Under the pieces are notes generated by a model. That model worked only from the letters and a program-made list of their open reading frames with translations. It ran no database searches and was not told the DNA's origin. This document shows, one piece after another, positions 28,287 to 37,585 of a DNA stretch of 64,000 nucleotides; position 1 is the first letter of the stretch, and the number at the start of each line of letters is the position of its first letter. The translations under genes were made by a program, and so were the position numbers. Source of the stretch: Legionella_C sp048541585 (GTDB taxonomy: Bacteria; Pseudomonadota; Gammaproteobacteria; Legionellales; Legionellaceae); the NCBI RefSeq assembly GCF_048541585.1, contig NZ_CP183303.1, positions 2,542,001 through 2,606,000 of the forward strand. The letters are read 5' to 3'.

Positions 28287-29984
28287 TTAAGGCTTGCTAA
28301 GCGTCGTAATTAATTGATTGGCGCTATTAACAACTGCCTCTACTGTTTTTGAACTGCCAAGAGGCTTCGTAAAAGAGGAATAAGGATGTTCCCCTACCCG
28401 GACTTGCCCCACAATTGGCGGCTTGGTTTTTATACCTAAATGAATCTTAAATACGTTAAATGCTGCCTTAAGAGCTTTAGTAATTTTAGAGCTAGTACAG
28501 TTAATAAGTTCATTGATATTTTCTGCCACTTCATTATTAATAATATCGTTTAATCGCAAGGTATAATTATGGTGAGCATCTACTCTGGTATCTTTAAAAT
28601 AGGTATCATTAACGCTTTTAAGTGCTATATATGTATTTCTTAAATGAACGAGCCTTGGGTCTATTTTAGCAATATTTTCAAGTGCTTTTGCCTGAAGCCT
28701 ATCTTCTACATCTACTATATCTAACATCATTACATCTTTTAAAGTTTGTAATTGTGGCTTTGGTTTTTCATGATGGCATCGTCTGCAATTAAAATTTTCA
28801 TCAATATCAGGAATGATGTCTTTACCATATTTAACTATAATTCGTTGATACTCTGTCTTTATTATTTCCATAAATTTTAGAGTAGCTTTAAATTTTGGAG
28901 ATTCCCATTTTGTCGGTTCATTTATAGTTTCTAATTTTTTACAAAAAGCATCTCGTTCTTCTTTAAGATCTTTTAATTTTTCTCTACAGGCTAAATAAGG
29001 TTTGAAATTGGCAGATTCTGGATCTACCAATAGTGAGAGATAAGTAATGGCTCTTACTAATTCAAACTCGTTTATTGCTTCATTAATTTTTAAATCAATT
29101 TGTTTATATCTATACTCTAATTCTTGTTTTAAATAATTATTACTAATCACAGGACATTTAAAAGTTATGAATGTTTTACAGTATTCCTCATCGAGCTCTT
29201 TTAAATCATTACTTACGCTTGCTACTTCTGTTTTTAATTTAGATTTAGCAAGAAAGTCTTCAATTTTAGGTAAGCTTTGTAAATAATTTAACTCACTAAT
29301 CCTTTTTTCTGCATCTTTTCTACCCAAAAAACCTATTTCCTGTAAAAATTCAATAATCTCTGTATATTCTTGGATTAATATCTTTCTTTTTGCATCAAAT
29401 AGATTATTAAGATCAGAAACTAACGTCTTAACTCCAACCTCAACCTTAGCAACCCTATTTTTCATTTTATTACTACATAATTTATCTAAAATTCCTTGTT
29501 GCTCCAAAATTAATTTTAAATCTGGGTTAGTAACTTGTTTTGAATACTTTTCTTCCAAATCTTCTAGAAACTTTTTATATTTAAGGAAGTATGTATAAGC
29601 AGGTGAATTTTGCAAAATAGTATTCGCTTCTTCCTTAGTATCTGGAGTAGGCTTCGCAAATTTTGATAAACTCAACGTGAGAGCTTTCTCTTGGGCATAT
29701 AGAGGATCATCTAATATATCAATTTGCTGTTTGATTAATTTTCTTTGTAAACTAGCTATATTAGTTTGAAGCGCTTGAAAATCTTGTGAATTGGCTTGCG
29801 TCTGACTTTTTTTTATAATTCCTTTAAGTAAATTAGCTACTTCCTTTAAAATTTTACTATCTTTTATGTTTTCTTGCTGAATCTTCTTGATTTCAATTAG
29901 AAAAGGTTCAATATTAATGATTTTTAATCTATTTAATAATTCTTTTAATTCTTCCAGGGCTTTTATTAACTTTTGCTTTTTCAT
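28287..29984 (-). CDS. Unknown coiled-coil protein with a CxxCHH site
   Basis: 565 residues, very rich in Lys/Glu/Leu, predicted almost wholly helical with coiled coils from residue 1 (MKKQKLIKALEELKELLNRL) through about 360. A possible metal site CRRCHH lies at 400-405. No signal peptide or membrane segment. The C terminus has a Gly/Pro-rich turn (KTKPPIVGQVRVGEHPYSS) and a Ser/Thr tail. A PmrA-like double box 8 bp from a perfect TATAAT lies upstream. I do not recognise a family; architecture and promoter suggest a Dot/Icm effector (inference). Confidence 0.83.
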   Translation of the reverse strand: MKKQKLIKALEELKELLNRLKIINIEPFLIEIKKIQQENIKDSKILKEVANLLKGIIKKSQTQANSQDFQALQTNIASLQRKLIKQQIDILDDPLYAQEKALTLSLSKFAKPTPDTKEEANTILQNSPAYTYFLKYKKFLEDLEEKYSKQVTNPDLKLILEQQGILDKLCSNKMKNRVAKVEVGVKTLVSDLNNLFDAKRKILIQEYTEIIEFLQEIGFLGRKDAEKRISELNYLQSLPKIEDFLAKSKLKTEVASVSNDLKELDEEYCKTFITFKCPVISNNYLKQELEYRYKQIDLKINEAINEFELVRAITYLSLLVDPESANFKPYLACREKLKDLKEERDAFCKKLETINEPTKWESPKFKATLKFMEIIKTEYQRIIVKYGKDIIPDIDENFNCRRCHHEKPKPQLQTLKDVMMLDIVDVEDRLQAKALENIAKIDPRLVHLRNTYIALKSVNDTYFKDTRVDAHHNYTLRLNDIINNEVAENINELINCTSSKITKALKAAFNVFKIHLGIKTKPPIVGQVRVGEHPYSSFTKPLGSSKTVEAVVNSANQLITTLSKP

Positions 29985-30015
29985 ATAGTAAAACTTAATT
30001 AAGAATTAAAATCTT

Positions 30016-30049
30016 ATTATAACATTCTAAAGCTTAAAGCAGCCTTAAA
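30016..30049 (-). promoter_or_regulatory. PmrA-like tandem box and TATAAT for the 28287 gene
   Basis: On the minus strand TTTAAGGCT-GC-TTTAAGCTT (30049-30030) repeats TTTAAG at an 11-bp period, followed after 8 bp by TATAAT (30021-30016), about 31 bp before the start codon. Confidence 0.55.
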
Positions 30050-30192
30050 CGTTAACAATTTGTTTTATTTTTGAACTTTTGAAACTAAAAGCAAAATTAT
30101 TGTCAATAAAAAAATTGAGATTAGATAAACAATATTTGAAACTTCTAGCGTTATAAATTTAAAGGTAACTCCTGCTTAAAAGAGCATTAAAA

Positions 30193-32004
30193 TCAAAGGA
30201 GTTCAACAAAAGCACTATCTAATAACTGACGAGTATAATTCTCTTTTGGATGCTTGAAAACAGCTTCACAGGAACCCTGTTCAAGCGCTTTTCCTGCTTT
30301 CATCACTATAACATCATCTGCAAAATAAGAAACAACACTCATATTATGAGTGATAAACAAATAAGCTATTCCTAAATCAGCTTGCAAGTTTTTTAGTAGA
30401 TTTAATAATTGTGCTTGTACCGAAACATCTAAAGCGCTAGTAGGTTCATCACAAACCAAAATTTCAGGTTCAGTCGCTAGCGCACGTGCGATACAAATAC
30501 GTTGACGTTGCCCACCAGAAAACTGATGTGGATAACGCTCAAGGCTGGTTTGAGGTAGATTAACATACTCAAGCAATTGTAAAAGTTTGCGCTTAATTAT
30601 TGTTTTATTTATACCTTGAGCCACCATACCTTCCGCTAAAATCTCGCTTATAGTTAATCGAGGGTTCATCGAGGAATAAGGATCTTGAAAGATAATTTGT
30701 ACTCTTTTACGGTATTCCTTTAATGCTTTTCTATGTAGAGTTTTTAAAGACTGACCGCGATAGATAATTTCACCCGCAGTAATAGGTAATAAATGCAGCA
30801 GCGCTCGACTTACAGTAGTTTTACCACAACCTGATTCACCGACTAAGGCCAGTGTTTTACCTTTGTATAAATTAAAAGATAAATCATCTACCGCTTTAAT
30901 CCATTTACGTTTCCGCTTTAATAACGCTTTTTCAGCTTGAAAATAGACTTTAAGATTTTTAACTTCTAGTAGCAGTTCATTCTCAATTGGTAGTGAAAAA
31001 TTAGTTTTATTTTTTTGCGGCAAAGGTGGAACTTTATGATGCTTAGGATAAAGATGACAGCGCACAAGACTCGTGTCTGACTGTTGTAATAACGGTGTGT
31101 CATAGGAACAACGTGAAAAAGCGTGCGCGCAACGCGGGTGAAAACGACAACCAGAAGGCAAATTATCCATAGATGGAACATTGCCTGCGATACTTAATAA
31201 AGCCTGATTTCGCTTTTGATAATGTGGTAATGAAGCTAATAATTGCTGAGAATAAGGATGCTTAACTTGCCGAAAGAAATCAACAATAGCTGCTTCTTCA
31301 ACAATTTGACCTGCATACATAACACAAACTCTATCTGCTACTGCTTTGACTACTGTCAAATCATGAGTAATAAGTAAAACACTCATTTGATTTTCTTGTT
31401 GTAATTTTTTAAGTAAAGTCAGAATTTGTGCTTGTGTTATTACATCTAATGCTGTTGTTGGTTCATCAGCAATTAGTATTTTTGGTTTATTAGCTAAAGC
31501 CATAGCAATAATAACCCGTTGTTTCTGCCCACCAGAAAGTTGATGAGGATACTGTTTTAAACGCAATTCTGGATCAACTATTTCAACCTTTCTTAATAAA
31601 TCAAGCATTTGCTCTTTAAGCTTGGCCTTAGGCAATTTTTGATGCTGCAATAGTGCTTCAGCTAATTGATCACCAATGCGTAAAACAGGATTTAAAGCAA
31701 TCATTGGCTCTTGAAAAACAATTGCTATCTCTTGTCCACGCAATTGCCGCATTTGCTGTTCCGGAAGAGCTAATAAATCTTCTCTATTAATATTTACTCT
31801 ACTTTCTTGACTATAAACTGCATTATTAGGCAAAAGTCGCATCATAGCCAAGGCAGTTAATGACTTGCCACAGCCGGACTCACCTAACAGAGCCAAGGTC
31901 TCACCAGGTTTTAAAATAAGAGAAATATTATCAACTGTGACAAGAAAACCTTTCTCAGTTTGGAAAGCAATTTTAAGGTGCTCAACACTAGCTAGTTCAC
32001 TCAT
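30193..32004 (-). CDS. Dipeptide/oligopeptide-type ABC transporter, two ATPase domains fused
   Basis: 603 residues with two complete ABC domains, like YejF/GsiA. Domain 1: Walker A GESGCGKS near 39-46, LSGGQKQR, LIADEPTTALD. Between them is the oligopeptide-specific HPY region with CRFHPRCAHAF. Domain 2: GESGCGKTT near 390, FSGGQRQR, LVCDEPTSALD. It would energise an inner-membrane peptide importer, yet no permease or binding-protein gene is adjacent. It starts 13 bp after the oxyR stop, so may be co-transcribed with it. Confidence 0.93.
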   Translation of the reverse strand: MSELASVEHLKIAFQTEKGFLVTVDNISLILKPGETLALLGESGCGKSLTALAMMRLLPNNAVYSQESRVNINREDLLALPEQQMRQLRGQEIAIVFQEPMIALNPVLRIGDQLAEALLQHQKLPKAKLKEQMLDLLRKVEIVDPELRLKQYPHQLSGGQKQRVIIAMALANKPKILIADEPTTALDVITQAQILTLLKKLQQENQMSVLLITHDLTVVKAVADRVCVMYAGQIVEEAAIVDFFRQVKHPYSQQLLASLPHYQKRNQALLSIAGNVPSMDNLPSGCRFHPRCAHAFSRCSYDTPLLQQSDTSLVRCHLYPKHHKVPPLPQKNKTNFSLPIENELLLEVKNLKVYFQAEKALLKRKRKWIKAVDDLSFNLYKGKTLALVGESGCGKTTVSRALLHLLPITAGEIIYRGQSLKTLHRKALKEYRKRVQIIFQDPYSSMNPRLTISEILAEGMVAQGINKTIIKRKLLQLLEYVNLPQTSLERYPHQFSGGQRQRICIARALATEPEILVCDEPTSALDVSVQAQLLNLLKNLQADLGIAYLFITHNMSVVSYFADDVIVMKAGKALEQGSCEAVFKHPKENYTRQLLDSAFVELL

Positions 32005-32017
32005 GATAAATTTTAAT

Positions 32018-32932
32018 TTACCTACTAAATTTAGTTTCTATTTCCTCTAGATGGATTTGAGCCTTTTTACTTATTAATACTGCTAATTGCTGTAAGCAAA
32101 TAATTTTAATAGAGGTAGGACGCCAATATAAGGCAACAGTGCGTCTGGGAACAGGTTTGGCAAAAGGAATAACTATTAAAGAATGATTAAGAGTATTTTG
32201 TGTGGCCAAACCTGGTATTAACGTTACACCTGCGCCTGCTTGTACCATTAGTCGTAATGTCTCTAAGCTTGTCGCTGTAAAATCAACTTTGGTTTCTATT
32301 TCTGCTGATTGACAAATCGCCATTGCTTGCTCACGCAGACAATGTCCTTCCGCTAATAACATGACCGGCTGTCCTTTTAGTTGTTCAAGATGAACACTTT
32401 TATAATGTTGCATTTTTGATTGAGTTGAACAAATAAAATAGAAAGGTTCATCGAATAAATTATGTTGGACTAACTCGCTAGACACAGGAGTTGCCATTAA
32501 AGCGGCATCTAATTGCCCTTGACTTAACATAGTAGTTAATACATCTGTTTTCTCTTCAATTAACCAAATACGTAACTTTGGAAATTGCTGTTGAATGGCA
32601 GGCATCACCAGAGGTAATAGATAGGGGGCTAAAGTTGGTATAACACCTAAACGTATCTCACCAGAAAAAGGATCAGCGCTTGTTAGGGCTAATTCTTTCA
32701 TTTCAGCAACTTGGTTTAAAATAGCTTGTGCATGTTTAACTAGCATGCTTCCCTGCTCTGTTAACATCACTTGTTTATTATTTCGTTCAAAGAGAATTAA
32801 ATTTAATTCTTCTTCCAACTTTTTAATTTGCATGCTAAGCGTTGGCTGGCTAACATAACATAATTTAGCTGCTTCACCAAAATGCTTTACTTTTGCTAAA
32901 ACTACAAAATAGTGTAGATCGCGTAAATTCAT
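32018..32932 (-). CDS. oxyR: Hydrogen-peroxide sensor OxyR
   Basis: 304 residues. LysR-type HTH at the N terminus (MNLRDLHYFVVLAKVKHFGEAAK..SQPTLSMQIKKLEEEL). The redox pair is present: Cys198 in AEGHCLREQAMAIC and Cys207, equivalent to Cys199/Cys208 of E. coli OxyR, which form the peroxide-induced disulfide. It regulates oxidative defence genes, none of which lie nearby. Its ATG overlaps the stop of the upstream gene as ATGA. Confidence 0.93.
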   Translation of the reverse strand: MNLRDLHYFVVLAKVKHFGEAAKLCYVSQPTLSMQIKKLEEELNLILFERNNKQVMLTEQGSMLVKHAQAILNQVAEMKELALTSADPFSGEIRLGVIPTLAPYLLPLVMPAIQQQFPKLRIWLIEEKTDVLTTMLSQGQLDAALMATPVSSELVQHNLFDEPFYFICSTQSKMQHYKSVHLEQLKGQPVMLLAEGHCLREQAMAICQSAEIETKVDFTATSLETLRLMVQAGAGVTLIPGLATQNTLNHSLIVIPFAKPVPRRTVALYWRPTSIKIICLQQLAVLISKKAQIHLEEIETKFSR

Positions 32933-34038
32933 CTATTCCCTTTTTCTTTCACATCAGCTACTTGCTCAATAATATGTTCATTAATATCATTATAATGAAT
33001 ACTACAAAAACCAGGCATAACACTACCGGTCATACCCATGATCAATTGCTGGCTCTCATTAATTTTCGTAAGTAAATTTTCAAAGACTAAATTTAGCTTA
33101 GGTGAAGAGATAAGAATATGCCAAAAGTTATCTTTATCTTGTGTAGTAATAAACTGAGACATAGCCACAGGCATTCCTTGATCATTTCGCCAACCTGAAA
33201 TAGAACCTCGGATAGTATCAGTCTCCTGCAGGCTTACAGAATATAAACCACTACCATCATTAAAATTACATAAAATAGATTTTACTAAATGCCTCATCGG
33301 TTGTGGCTTATTTACCCAAATTTGCTTAAACCAAGCTTTTTTAGCGGTTACAAATTGTTCTTTATTATCGTTAGGTTGAATATGACCATTTAAACGACCA
33401 GTTTGATTAATAAAAAAATCTATACCTGTTCTTAACTCCTGCTTCTTAGATACCGTTTGGGTTGAACCTAGCATATCCACTTTAAAATTAAACCCTTTTT
33501 TCTTTTTATCTTTAACACCAAAAACCCAGCTATTACTAATAGGATTAAAACGTAAAAAAAGATTTCCGACTTGCCAGTGTGTAAGCTCAGGCTTATCTAT
33601 TAGTGTATTACTTTCCTCATAAACTAAGACAAGTTTTGATTGCGCATCAATAACCGTTGCTAAACCATGAAAATGATTATAGTTACGTTGAATTTCAAAA
33701 AAATAAAGATATTGTTCACCACTTTCATTAGTAGCTGTGCCAGAAAAAGTCCAATCAGCTTGCAGCGCATGTAAAGAGGGAATGGCTTGAATGATAGTAG
33801 GCTCTGCATCAGCAGATTCACCAAGTTTAGCACTGGCTAAAGAATAATTAAGCATTAATACCGACAAAAGAAATAAAATAGATTTCTTTGCAAATCGCCA
33901 TCGACAGCTAATTTCAGTTAAATCATGTACCCTAAACCCCTCATGAACACTTTGCTCTTTCAGCATCTTATTTAACTGACTCTGTCTTCTCACCGCCAGT
34001 TTGGAAAAAAATCTAATGCATGCTGTTTTCTGTTTCAT
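32929..34038 (-). CDS. Unknown exported protein between lpxK and oxyR
   Basis: 369 residues of no family I recognise. A hydrophobic segment at about 52-70 (ILFLLSVLMLNYSLASA) follows an unusually long basic N terminus, so it may be a late signal peptide or an anchor; an internal start is possible, but the ATG at 34038 overlaps the lpxK stop as ATGA and is preferred. The mature part is beta-rich with WTFSGTATNESGEQYLYFFEIQR-like strands, hinting at a lipocalin-like or AttH-like barrel, which is speculative. Both ends overlap neighbours by 4 bp, so it is translated with lpxK and oxyR. Confidence 0.82.
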   Translation of the reverse strand: MKQKTACIRFFSKLAVRRQSQLNKMLKEQSVHEGFRVHDLTEISCRWRFAKKSILFLLSVLMLNYSLASAKLGESADAEPTIIQAIPSLHALQADWTFSGTATNESGEQYLYFFEIQRNYNHFHGLATVIDAQSKLVLVYEESNTLIDKPELTHWQVGNLFLRFNPISNSWVFGVKDKKKKGFNFKVDMLGSTQTVSKKQELRTGIDFFINQTGRLNGHIQPNDNKEQFVTAKKAWFKQIWVNKPQPMRHLVKSILCNFNDGSGLYSVSLQETDTIRGSISGWRNDQGMPVAMSQFITTQDKDNFWHILISSPKLNLVFENLLTKINESQQLIMGMTGSVMPGFCSIHYNDINEHIIEQVADVKEKGNR

Positions 34039-35015
34039 GTTGCCAACAACCTTTTAATCTGGTCATGTGACCATAAAGCATTCCAAAAACTGTCACTTAA
34101 TTTAGCTTCTATTGGTAAAAAGTACCAGTTTTTAGTTGCAAAAGCTTGACACTTAACCGCATCTTTTTCTGTCATAATCACATTATTTTCTACAAAATTT
34201 AAGTCTTTTTTAGAAAAAACATGGTGATCAGGGAAAGTGTAACAAGTAAAATTTAGACCCATACCAGCAAGCGTCATATAAAAACGCTGTGGGTTACCAA
34301 TTGCCGCAACAGCGGCAAGCGGACCTTTTAGTTCTTGTATATTAATTTCCTGACCTGTCACTAAATTGATTAACTTTTCAGGCTCTGTAGTCATTTTATA
34401 AGCCTGTGGCCACTCGCCACTATTAACTATTAAAAAATCAACTTTGTCTAAGCGCTTAGGATATTCTCTTAGCGGCCCTGCTGGTAAGCATAATTTATTA
34501 CCAAGACCACGTAGCCCATCAATAACAATAATTTCGATATCTCGTCCCATAGCATAATGTTGTAATCCATCATCGCTAATAATCACCTGACTGTGATAAT
34601 GGGCTATTAAATACTCTACGGCTTCTGTGCGCTTAGGTGCGATTACAACGGGGCAGCCTGTTTTTTTTGCCAATAGCAGTGGCTCATCACCTACTAAATT
34701 TGCTTTATCATGAATGTTTACCGCATAGGGAAATTGTTTGATAGTTGCACGATAACCTCGACTGACAATACCCACACTTAAACCTCTGCTTTGTAATGCC
34801 TTAGCTAGAGTGATTACTAAAGGTGTTTTGCCAACACCCCCGACTGTTAAATTACCAACAACAATAACGGGTACAGAGAATTGTTGTTGTTTAAAGTGCT
34901 GTAAATAAACACGACGACAAAATGAGATTTTTTGAAAAACGTAAGAAAAAGGCCAAAGTAACCAGCGCAATGGATGCTGGCCATACCATAATTTTTCTAA
35001 AAAACTAGGTTGCAT
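34035..35015 (-). CDS. lpxK: Tetraacyldisaccharide 4'-kinase
   Basis: 326 residues. Walker A-type loop GNLTVGGVGKTP near residues 55-66, followed by SRGY, VGDEPLLLA and SDDGLQHYAMGRD, all hallmarks of LpxK, which phosphorylates the 4' position of the lipid A disaccharide at the inner membrane. The start overlaps the msbA stop region by 11 bp; msbA-lpxK is the standard lipid A export/synthesis pair. Confidence 0.97.
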   Translation of the reverse strand: MQPSFLEKLWYGQHPLRWLLWPFSYVFQKISFCRRVYLQHFKQQQFSVPVIVVGNLTVGGVGKTPLVITLAKALQSRGLSVGIVSRGYRATIKQFPYAVNIHDKANLVGDEPLLLAKKTGCPVVIAPKRTEAVEYLIAHYHSQVIISDDGLQHYAMGRDIEIIVIDGLRGLGNKLCLPAGPLREYPKRLDKVDFLIVNSGEWPQAYKMTTEPEKLINLVTGQEINIQELKGPLAAVAAIGNPQRFYMTLAGMGLNFTCYTFPDHHVFSKKDLNFVENNVIMTEKDAVKCQAFATKNWYFLPIEAKLSDSFWNALWSHDQIKRLLAT

Positions 35016-36783
35016 TAACTAGTAATTCCTTTTTAGTTTCAATCAATAGACTTTGCGTACGGTAAAGCTGGGCATAATGGCTACCTTTGGTAATTAATTG
35101 CTGATGATTACCTTGCTCAACTATTTTTCCTTGGTTCATCACGATAATATTGTGGGCATTTTTGATTGTTGATAAACGATGAGCAATTACCAGTGTCGTT
35201 CTATTTTGCATAACTTTCTGTAAGGCCGATTGAATATAATATTCAGATTCACTATCTAAGGCTGAAGTAGCTTCATCGAGTATTAAAATTGGCGCATCTT
35301 TTAAAATCGCTCTGGCAATGGCCAAGCGCTGCCGCTGTCCACCAGAAAGCAAAATACCATTTTCACCGATTTTGGTATCATAACCTTCCGGCAAACGTGA
35401 AATAAATTCATCAGCATGTGCAAGCTTAGCAGCAGCGATAATCTCCTCTCTACTGACATTAAAACGCCCGTAAGCAATGTTGCTAGCCATAGTATCATTA
35501 AATAAAGTAACATGTTGACTAACTAAGGCAATTTGCTGCCTTAAACTGGTTAAAGCAATGTCTTTAATGGAGATGCCATCGAGAAGAATTTGGCCACAAT
35601 CTAATTCATAAAAACGAGGTAGTAGACTGGCAAGCGTCGTTTTACCGCTACCAGAATGTCCTACTAATGCAACTGTTTGGCCAGGCTCCATAAAAAAACT
35701 TACATCATGTAAAACTGGAAACCCTTCTCGATAAGCATAAGTAACATTCTTAAATTCAATATTTCCTACTGCACGCTCGGTAAGATGCATACCGCGGCTT
35801 TGTTCAATAGGCTTATCAAGCAAAGTAAATACACTTTCAGCTCCTGCCAAACCTTTCTGAATAGTAGCATTTATAGTAGTTAGGGTTTTAATTGGTTTAA
35901 TTAATTGCAGCATTGCAGCAATAATTGCGAGAAAAGAACCTGCAGTAATTGTAATTACAGCAGTCAACTCAATGGCGGCAAAAATAATAAGCGTAATACC
36001 GGAGGCAATAATAAATTGCACGCCAAAAACATTAATCGCTTTACTTACAGCTACTTTCATATCATTGATACGAGAAGATTCTGTTGCTTGATTAAATTTT
36101 TGTATTTCGTAATTTTCACCACCAAAAACTCGTACAACACGATAACCTTCAATGGCTTCAGCCGCAATTTCTGTAACCTGACCCATAGTCTTTTGTACTT
36201 TATGACTAATACGTCTTACGCGCTTATTAGTAAAATTAACCATAATACCTACAAAGGGAATGGTAATTAAAAACATTAGGGATAATTGCCAACTAATAAC
36301 CATCATCACAGTTAAAAGCCCAATAACTAAACAGAAATTTTGAACTACATCTGTTAAAGCATCAGCACTAACCTGAGCAACTTGCTCAACGTCATAAAGA
36401 ATTTTAGATAATAACTGTCCTGAAGTTGCTTGATCATAATAACTAGATGGCAATTTAATAATATGGGCAAAAACATGTTGCCTTAATACCTTAACGACCG
36501 AACGTGCCACCCATGTCATGCAATAGCTACCCACTGAGCTCACCAAGCCGCGGACTGTAATCCCAATTAAAACAATCAAAGGGATTTTGCGCACAAAGCT
36601 CATATCAATATTAATAAAACTTTTGTCTAAAAAAGGACGCATCATATAGGTGAATGAAGCATCTATTAATGAGTAAACAATATTAGCCAAAATTCCTAAA
36701 AGCAACACAGGCCAATAAGGTTTAACATAACGTAGAAGCCGCCAGTAGAGAAATCGAGTTTTGCTAGAGATTGATTGAGTCAT
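35005..36783 (-). CDS. msbA: Lipid A export ABC transporter, permease/ATPase
   Basis: 592 residues: an ABC exporter half with six membrane helices (about 20-315) and an ATPase domain (about 345-580; Walker A GHSGSGKTT, signature LSGGQRQR, ILDEATSALD). It flips core-lipid A across the inner membrane as a homodimer. Identity is fixed by size and the adjoining lpxK. First gene of the reverse-strand cluster msbA-lpxK-unknown-oxyR-ABC ATPase. Confidence 0.97.
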   Translation of the reverse strand: MTQSISSKTRFLYWRLLRYVKPYWPVLLLGILANIVYSLIDASFTYMMRPFLDKSFINIDMSFVRKIPLIVLIGITVRGLVSSVGSYCMTWVARSVVKVLRQHVFAHIIKLPSSYYDQATSGQLLSKILYDVEQVAQVSADALTDVVQNFCLVIGLLTVMMVISWQLSLMFLITIPFVGIMVNFTNKRVRRISHKVQKTMGQVTEIAAEAIEGYRVVRVFGGENYEIQKFNQATESSRINDMKVAVSKAINVFGVQFIIASGITLIIFAAIELTAVITITAGSFLAIIAAMLQLIKPIKTLTTINATIQKGLAGAESVFTLLDKPIEQSRGMHLTERAVGNIEFKNVTYAYREGFPVLHDVSFFMEPGQTVALVGHSGSGKTTLASLLPRFYELDCGQILLDGISIKDIALTSLRQQIALVSQHVTLFNDTMASNIAYGRFNVSREEIIAAAKLAHADEFISRLPEGYDTKIGENGILLSGGQRQRLAIARAILKDAPILILDEATSALDSESEYYIQSALQKVMQNRTTLVIAHRLSTIKNAHNIIVMNQGKIVEQGNHQQLITKGSHYAQLYRTQSLLIETKKELLVNAT

Positions 36784-36946
36784 GCCTAACTAGGTATACA
36801 AAAAGAGAAATTGTAGCTGCAAATGCTGTTGAGTGCCAAGTTTATTCAAAGGTCCACAGTAAACTCTTCTATTAAACATAAAGATAATTATACGGCATTA
36901 CCTAAAACACTACGTATCCACAAATAAGAGATTGCAAAATATTCTC

Positions 36947-36952
36947 TATACT
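36947..36952 (+). promoter_or_regulatory. Candidate -10 (TATACT) for the 36988 gene
   Basis: TATACT lies 35 bp before the start codon; no convincing -35 and no PmrA-like repeat is seen. Confidence 0.35.
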
Positions 36953-36987
36953 AAACTTTAAATAGAACTAATTTATTTGGAGTACTC

Positions 36988-37470
36988 ATGTTTAAAAAAT
37001 ATAATAAATCACAAGTTGCTGGCAAATCTTCTCAAGCATCTATGTTTATTTTACTTGTAGCAGTAGATAGTGACAATATCCTTTATAAGATGGATGCTTC
37101 TAATATTTTTGATGGAATTATAAATTTTCAAATTAGACTTGCGCTAAAAAAATTTCTAGAAGAGCCAAAAAAATTATTTTTTAATAACTTACCTGCTGCC
37201 ATTAAGGCAGGCAATGAATTAGTAACTAACTTAAAAAAGAATAACACAACTAGCTCGTTTTATAGTGGTTCAAACAAATGTCAAGAGGAACCTGCTTTTC
37301 AAGTCTTAGAAGTAAATTGTAATAAGGATACCATTAAAACTTATGTTTCTGAGTTTCTTAATAAGAATTATCAATCTTTAGCAATTCATAGTTACTATCT
37401 ATATAATCCAGATGAAACTATCGCAGATAAGAACACTGCTGGTAGTATACGTACTTCTATGAAAAACTAA
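36988..37470 (+). CDS. Small unknown cytoplasmic protein
   Basis: 160 residues with a clear ribosome binding site (GGAG 9 bp before ATG). No signal peptide, no strong hydrophobic segment apart from a short MFILLVAVDSD strand near residue 19, two Cys (CQEE, NCNKD). No homologue recognised. It is a single gene bounded by the msbA promoter region and a hairpin shared with the porin gene. Codon use looks like its neighbours. Confidence 0.75.
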   Translation: MFKKYNKSQVAGKSSQASMFILLVAVDSDNILYKMDASNIFDGIINFQIRLALKKFLEEPKKLFFNNLPAAIKAGNELVTNLKKNNTTSSFYSGSNKCQEEPAFQVLEVNCNKDTIKTYVSEFLNKNYQSLAIHSYYLYNPDETIADKNTAGSIRTSMKN

Positions 37471-37533
37471 TTAATTTAAAATTTAGCAAAGTCAGACAAT
37501 AAGCGAATAGCACAAATAACATCGATTAATAAT

Positions 37534-37573
37534 TTAACAGTTAATAGGAAGTGGAGGTCCTACTAACTGTTAA
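37534..37573. terminator. Hairpin between convergent genes
   Basis: TTAACAGTTA-A-TAGGA (37534-37549) pairs with TCCTA-C-TAACTGTTAA (37558-37573) with one mismatch, around an 8-base loop. It sits between the 36988 gene and the porin gene, 13 bp from the porin stop. Confidence 0.65.
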
Positions 37574-37585
37574 TATTATCTAACT

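Noticed and set aside
35905..36270. 121-codon forward frame opposite msbA
   Set aside because: Antisense shadow of a conserved membrane domain with no start signal.
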